Below are positions 5,307 through 7,922 of a stretch of DNA of 7,922 nucleotides, in pieces. The stretch spans positions 4,162-12,083 of the forward strand of contig DNPJ01000074.1 of the NCBI GenBank assembly GCA_003501485.1. The letters run 5' to 3'. Each line of letters opens with the position of its first letter. Positions within the stretch are counted from its first letter, which is position 1. Position numbers and translations under genes: made by a program. The notes under the pieces were generated by a model that was not told the DNA's origin, did no database searches, and saw nothing but the letters and a program-made list of their open reading frames with translations. The stretch is from Bacillota bacterium (lineage in GTDB: Bacteria > Bacillota_I > Bacilli_A > RFN20 > CAG-826).

Positions 5307-5374
5307 GTGGATAAAGTCATTAAAACACAAACAATTAAAAATGGTCTAGTCGGCTGATAAGGACATTAAAACAG
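5307..5374 (+). promoter_or_regulatory. Double 5' leader stem-loop element, copies 9-10, no promoter
   Basis: GTG/CAC at 5307-5328 and CTG/CAG at 5354-5374, in the same order as the last two copies ahead of the 129-residue gene. TTGACA at 5300-5305 belongs to the repeated 30-base stretch and has no -10 box after it, so this gene should be co-transcribed with the upstream one. Confidence 0.7.
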
Positions 5375-5391
5375 AGAAAAGGATTTTAACT

Positions 5392-5817
5392 ATGAGAACA
5401 GATTTAACAAAGTACACAAAGCAGACAGAAGTATTCGCAAAGATGACAGAAGAAATTACACCTATTATTAAAGAAGCACTTAAAGCACGTTACTATGATG
5501 AAGATGAATTTGATGTAAATGCAACATATAACGACCTCGGAAATAAAGTTGCTATTGCTTTTGATGTTACTAACAAAGATGGTGAAGTTGTTGATGCTTT
5601 TGCAGTTGTTGAAGTTGTAACAAAAAGATATAATGCAACTACTACAAAGAGTGGTGGTGTGTTGTCAGCGTTTGATAGAGAAACAGTTGAAGATCTGAAA
5701 GCTGATTATGAAGAAAAGAAAGCAAGAAATGCTGAAAGAGATAAGAAGAGAAAAGAAAAAGAAGAGAAAGAAGAACGTGAACGCTTAGCAAGAGAACAGG
5801 CAAGAGCAAAGAAATAA
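5392..5817 (+). CDS. Unknown charged protein, 141 residues, tandem paralogue of the 4906 gene
   Basis: Related to the upstream 129-residue protein. TTTKSGGVLSAFD (residues about 82-94) matches TTSSKTGKVLPAFD there. Both end in a long charged helix, here residues about 98-141, almost wholly K, E, R and A. The N-terminal part is acidic alpha/beta. Family unknown and no catalytic motif visible. AAAGGA precedes the start. The gene plus its two leader elements look like a tandem copy of the preceding gene plus leader, with enough divergence to suggest an old duplication or separate roles. It is the last gene of the operon and is followed by a strong terminator. Confidence 0.77.
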   Translation: MRTDLTKYTKQTEVFAKMTEEITPIIKEALKARYYDEDEFDVNATYNDLGNKVAIAFDVTNKDGEVVDAFAVVEVVTKRYNATTTKSGGVLSAFDRETVEDLKADYEEKKARNAERDKKRKEKEEKEERERLAREQARAKK

Positions 5818-5832
5818 AATTTAAATCAGAAT

Positions 5833-5870
5833 AAAAAAAGAACGGTTCTAATAAGAGCCGTTTTTTCTTT
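5833..5870 (+). terminator. Rho-independent terminator after the 141-residue gene
   Basis: AACGGTTCT (5841-5849) pairs with AGAGCCGTT (5854-5862) over a 4-base loop, with one G-T pair. It has an A-run before and TTTTTTCTTTT after; the flanking runs extend the stem and make it potentially bidirectional. Confidence 0.92.
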
Positions 5871-5945
5871 TGTGATAGAATTGTGAAAATTAAGTGAAAA
5901 GAAAAATGTGATAGAATTGTGAAAAAGAAATGGATAAATTGTTAA
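5871..5945 (+). repeat. Direct repeats TGTGATAGAATTGTGAAAA upstream of boundary motif 4
   Basis: Two exact 19-bp copies at 5871-5889 and 5907-5925 (36 bp apart), plus a weaker third (TGGATAAATTGTTAA, 5931-5945). Related words GATAAATTG or TATAAATTGTGAA precede boundary motifs 1, 3 and 5. Possibly protein-binding sites paired with that motif. Confidence 0.6.
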
Positions 5946-5953
5946 CTTGCGTT

Positions 5954-5965
5954 CCGAGGGACCTT
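5954..5965 (+). repeat. Inter-module boundary motif, copy 4
   Basis: CCGAGGGACCTT between the terminator at 5833-5870 and the promoter at 6022. The preceding TGCGTTCCG also occurs in the GC hairpin at 1278-1286. Confidence 0.75.
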
Positions 5966-5984
5966 GTTATCATAATATTATATC

Positions 5985-6002
5985 AGTTAGCATAAACTAA
6001 CT
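5985..6002. repeat. Inverted repeat AGTTAG / CTAACT
   Basis: Six-base arms and a 6-base spacer, just upstream of the shared promoter element at 6005-6021. A possible operator half-site pair; weak on its own. Confidence 0.4.
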
Positions 6003-6021
6003 CCGTTCATAAATTGTTTAC

Positions 6022-6050
6022 TTGACAAATTCTTGAAAGTGTGATATAAT
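6022..6050 (+). promoter_or_regulatory. Promoter of the 172-residue gene
   Basis: TTGACA (6022-6027) and TATAAT (6045-6050), 17-base spacer. The upstream element GTTCATAAATTGTTTAC (6005-6021) abuts the -35 box. The 5' half matches tandem promoter a at 4639-4684, while from the -10 box on it matches promoter b, so it is a mosaic of the two. Confidence 0.92.
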
Positions 6051-6067
6051 AGAAACATAGAAAAGAG

Positions 6068-6087
6068 CTGATAAACTTTTAAAACAG
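6068..6087 (+). promoter_or_regulatory. 5' leader stem-loop element, copy 11 (CTG/CAG type)
   Basis: CTG pairs with CAG around a 14-base loop identical to that of copy 6. AGAACGGAG follows, with the ATG at 6106. Confidence 0.7.
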
Positions 6088-6105
6088 AGAACGGAGTTTA
6101 ATTTT

Positions 6106-6624
6106 ATGGATATTAGAAAATTTGTAGACTTTTATGAAGATAATGAACAGCAGTTCAAAGATTTTTTATCAGAGAATAAGGGTAAAACATTACATTTGAT
6201 TGACAACTATTTAGATGTTTTAAAGCAGTCAGAAGATGAAAACTTTTTGATTAAAGATGAAGATAGAGAAAGTTTCTACTATATTCAATTAGATGATGAT
6301 TATTGCGTCATTCCATATTACCTTAAATTTAAAAAAGAGTTTCCTTGCTATACTAATGAATATGAAGAAACAGAATTACTTTTATATTATGGTGAATCAC
6401 GTACGGAAGGTATTCCATTGTGGTTTATAAAAGAGGCTTGGGATTATATGAAAGCAGAAAAAGAAATTAACAGAACAGAAACAAGAGAAGTTGACAAGTA
6501 TAAAAATTTGGTACTAAAAATGATGAGCAATCCAAAAGTAATTGAAGATGTTAATCAGTTGAAACAGTCCGCCGATTTAAGTGACGAAGATGTTATAAAG
6601 ATATTGGAGGTAATATATAAATGA
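6106..6624 (+). CDS. Unknown protein, 172 residues, paralogue of the 3365 gene
   Basis: No family recognised. It shares with the 163-residue protein the core IPLWFIKEAWDYM (residues 103-115) and a C-terminal helical unit (residues about 135-172, LVLKMMSNPKVIEDV), joined by a variable charged linker. The N-terminal 90 residues are acidic and less conserved, with a second hydrophobic stretch CVIPYYLKF (67-75) that may be an internal repeat of the IPLWF core. Soluble, with no membrane segment. It has its own promoter, leader element and a GGAG ribosome site. Its stop overlaps the start of the next gene (ATGA), so it is translated together with a membrane protein and the two may act together. Function is not inferred. 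Confidence 0.78.
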   Translation: MDIRKFVDFYEDNEQQFKDFLSENKGKTLHLIDNYLDVLKQSEDENFLIKDEDRESFYYIQLDDDYCVIPYYLKFKKEFPCYTNEYEETELLLYYGESRTEGIPLWFIKEAWDYMKAEKEINRTETREVDKYKNLVLKMMSNPKVIEDVNQLKQSADLSDEDVIKILEVIYK

Positions 6625-6932
6625 TAAGCCATATTATAGTAGGAATATTTGTTGCTTTAGCTTTTAGCACAATGGTCACGGGCATAATAATACAACATTG
6701 TGGCATCAAGAAGATACCTATAATTATAGGAATTATAATAAGTCTTGTGATAAGTTCTATAGTTCCAATAAGCTATATAAAATCTGATGACGAATGGAAT
6801 AACGGTTATTGTGCTGAGTGCAACGAACCTTGGACTTTTGTTAACGGTGCTTATAAAAGATATAGTGGACAAGTTTATTATTACAAGTGTGATAAATGCG
6901 GTAAAGTAATTGAAGAGCAGGAATTAAGATAA
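6621..6932 (+). CDS. Two-span membrane protein with C-terminal zinc ribbon, 103 residues
   Basis: Residues about 4-24 and 32-52 are strongly hydrophobic and form two predicted membrane helices joined by a short KK loop. The C-terminal part has two CxxC pairs, C64/C67 and C90/C93, 22 residues apart, with W59 and W71 nearby, which is a typical zinc-ribbon spacing. By the positive-inside rule, the KK loop suggests that both termini, including the ribbon, face outward, but this is uncertain. The ATG overlaps the preceding stop (ATGA) and has GGAGG 10 bases upstream. The final gene of the operon; followed by a bidirectional terminator. Family not recognised and function unknown; a metal-binding membrane anchor is the most that can be said. 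Confidence 0.78.
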   Translation: MISHIIVGIFVALAFSTMVTGIIIQHCGIKKIPIIIGIIISLVISSIVPISYIKSDDEWNNGYCAECNEPWTFVNGAYKRYSGQVYYYKCDKCGKVIEEQELR

Positions 6933-6933
6933 C

Positions 6934-6968
6934 AAAAAAAGACAGAGCATTTTAGTGTTCTGTCTTTT
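6934..6968. terminator. Bidirectional terminator between convergent genes
   Basis: GACAGAGCA pairs with TGTTCTGTC (one G-T pair) over a short loop, with an A-run on one side and a T-run on the other. It can end plus-strand transcription from the membrane gene and minus-strand transcription from Rep-like gene 2. Confidence 0.9.
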
Positions 6969-7004
6969 CATTTGTATATAAATTGTGAATAAAGTGTTAT
7001 CTAT

Positions 7005-7016
7005 CAGAGGGACCTT
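7005..7016 (+). repeat. Inter-module boundary motif, copy 5
   Basis: CAGAGGGACCTT. Its last two bases overlap the stop codon (7015-7017) of the minus-strand Rep-like gene 2. TATAAATTGTGAA lies upstream (6977-6989). Confidence 0.75.
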
Positions 7017-7773
7017 AATTATAATTTCCAGATATAATTTCATCTATTATTTCATCTTCTACTATTTCAGCTTTTTCATCTATTTCAGAATCTTCATTGA
7101 CATAAAAATTAGCTTGAAATAGTACATAAGCTTTTATTCTTTTACCATATATATTATTATAGAAACAAGTGTCATAATCTATCAATCCATATGCTTTTAA
7201 GATCTTTAGACTTCTACTTATTTTTTTGTTAATATCAATGTGTTGTTCATAACCTAACATTTTCCTTATATCTTGAGGTGCAAAATATTTCTTTTCTTTT
7301 TTATTGAGTATAGCAATTTCTTGATAATTAGTTAAAGCAATATAAATTTTATAAGTTAATTCAGAAATATTTTCATCAGCAGCTAAAAACTTTAGTGTTT
7401 CTTGTGGTATTTTTCTGAAACGTTCTGGACAATGTAGAACATAATAAGTATCTTTATGATGCTTTCTGTAATTCCATTTTTCTTTATCTGTTTCTAATTC
7501 TAAGTATTCATTATCTCTAACATTATATAATAATAAATGTTCTCTTTCTAATTCAAACATATATTTCTGTATTGTTCTTCTATTCATCTTTAAAATTTTT
7601 TCCATTCTTGATAAATTTAGATCTTTATGAGAAAAAATTCTTTCACCTGAAATATTATCTTTTAAATTACTTAATAAAACTAAATAAGTATAAATTCTTA
7701 AACTGCATTTTTTAAGTTTCTTTTCATCACAAAATATTGGTCTTGTATTTTTAAGCGATTTACTATCTGTCAT
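7015..7773 (-). CDS. Winged-helix replication-initiator-like protein 2
   Basis: A 252-residue relative of the protein at 61-771. Both have an N-terminal YxYLxxLS helix, a helix-turn-helix (here residues about 50-82, LNLSRMEKILKMNRRT), a YY-containing strand, and a second winged helix (about 164-200, ending KAYGLIDY). It adds an acidic tail (227-248). The start at 7773 has AAAGGAGGTG upstream, a very strong ribosome site. Four 21-bp repeats (7836-7913) lie upstream. They differ in sequence from the first array, so the two proteins should have different DNA specificity. No clean -35/-10 pair is seen between the repeats and the ATG, so the promoter may overlap the repeats. The origin role is inferred from layout; a transcription regulator is possible. 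It shares a terminator with the convergent gene. Confidence 0.7.
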   Translation of the reverse strand: MTDSKSLKNTRPIFCDEKKLKKCSLRIYTYLVLLSNLKDNISGERIFSHKDLNLSRMEKILKMNRRTIQKYMFELEREHLLLYNVRDNEYLELETDKEKWNYRKHHKDTYYVLHCPERFRKIPQETLKFLAADENISELTYKIYIALTNYQEIAILNKKEKKYFAPQDIRKMLGYEQHIDINKKISRSLKILKAYGLIDYDTCFYNNIYGKRIKAYVLFQANFYVNEDSEIDEKAEIVEDEIIDEIISGNYN

Positions 7774-7835
7774 AGTATATCACCACCTCCTTTCATTCTA
7801 TATGTAATTTATATCAAAAGTATATATAATAAAAA

Positions 7836-7913
7836 ACGGCTATTTACGATAAAAAAACGGCTATTTACGATAAAAAAACGGCTATTTACGATAAAAAAAC
7901 GGCTATTTACGAT
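7836..7913 (+). repeat. Iteron array 2, four 21-bp repeats with phased A-tracts
   Basis: The core ACGGCTATTTACGAT occurs four times without change, starting at 7836, 7857, 7878 and 7899, each separated by six A. The 21-bp period is exactly two helical turns, so every core and every A-tract faces the same side of the DNA. Phased A-tracts curve DNA, as is common in origins and Rep-binding operators. The array lies upstream of Rep-like gene 2 and ends within the window. Confidence 0.85.
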
Positions 7914-7922
7914 AGTAGTTTT

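Noticed and set aside
5300..5328. Promoter starting at TTGACA ahead of the 141-residue gene
   Set aside because: No -10 box occurs at 16-19 bases. The same TTGACA is part of the 30-base repeat at 4813-4842, where it also lacks a -10 box.
1478..6087. PreQ1-type riboswitch or SD-sequestering pseudoknot for the leader element
   Set aside because: Size is similar, but the conserved bases differ. A loop-to-ribosome-site pairing can be drawn for only some copies (for example TTCT with AGAA) and fails in others.
25..7016. Reading the GAGGGACCTT sites as Xer/dif-type recombination sites
   Set aside because: The distance from the upstream conserved word to the decamer varies from about 9 to 21 bases, and no pair of 11-bp arms around a 6-bp centre can be aligned.

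Overview
The window is AT-rich with strong AGGAGG-type ribosome sites and textbook TTGACA/TATAAT promoters, which points to a low-GC Bacillota, most likely a gut-type Clostridium or Lachnospiraceae relative (inference). It looks like the backbone and small-gene cargo of a plasmid or phage-plasmid. There are two related winged-helix, replication-initiator-like genes on the minus strand, each with its own array of direct repeats just upstream. No relaxase, partition pair, integrase or transposase gene is visible.

Layout. 25-36: boundary motif 1. 61-771 (-): first Rep-like gene, with its promoter at 827-855 and an 11-copy iteron array at 857-1157. 1158-1302: a hairpin-rich, GC-richer segment with an oriT-like core. 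1345-1356: boundary motif 2. 1514-3067 (+): HAD nucleotidase, small zinc-finger protein, and two unknown proteins, then a terminator. 3150-3161: boundary motif 3. 3365-5817 (+): unknown protein, DEDDh exonuclease and two tandem paralogues, then a terminator. 5954-5965: boundary motif 4. 6106-6932 (+): a paralogue of the 3365 gene and a membrane zinc-ribbon protein, then a bidirectional terminator. 7005-7016: boundary motif 5. 7015-7773 (-): second Rep-like gene, followed by four 21-bp phased iterons at 7836-7913.

Two repeated signals tie the window together. First, eight of the ten plus-strand genes carry the same short 5' leader element just ahead of the Shine-Dalgarno: NTG, a 14-16 base A-rich loop, then CAN', 11 copies in all. 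The outer base pair covaries (ATG/CAT, GTG/CAC, CTG/CAG) in all 11 copies, which suggests a tiny RNA stem-loop controlling translation. Most copies sit under near-identical promoters with a 17-bp spacer, and five of those promoters share a 17-bp upstream element. Second, the decamer GAGGGACCTT occurs five times, always on the plus strand and always between transcription units, dividing the window into modules.

The picture is of a modular extrachromosomal element in which promoter-leader-gene units have been duplicated and shuffled. This is supported by two pairs of paralogous genes and by mosaic promoters. Functions can be assigned with reasonable confidence only for the HAD protein, the exonuclease and, by context, the two Rep-like proteins.
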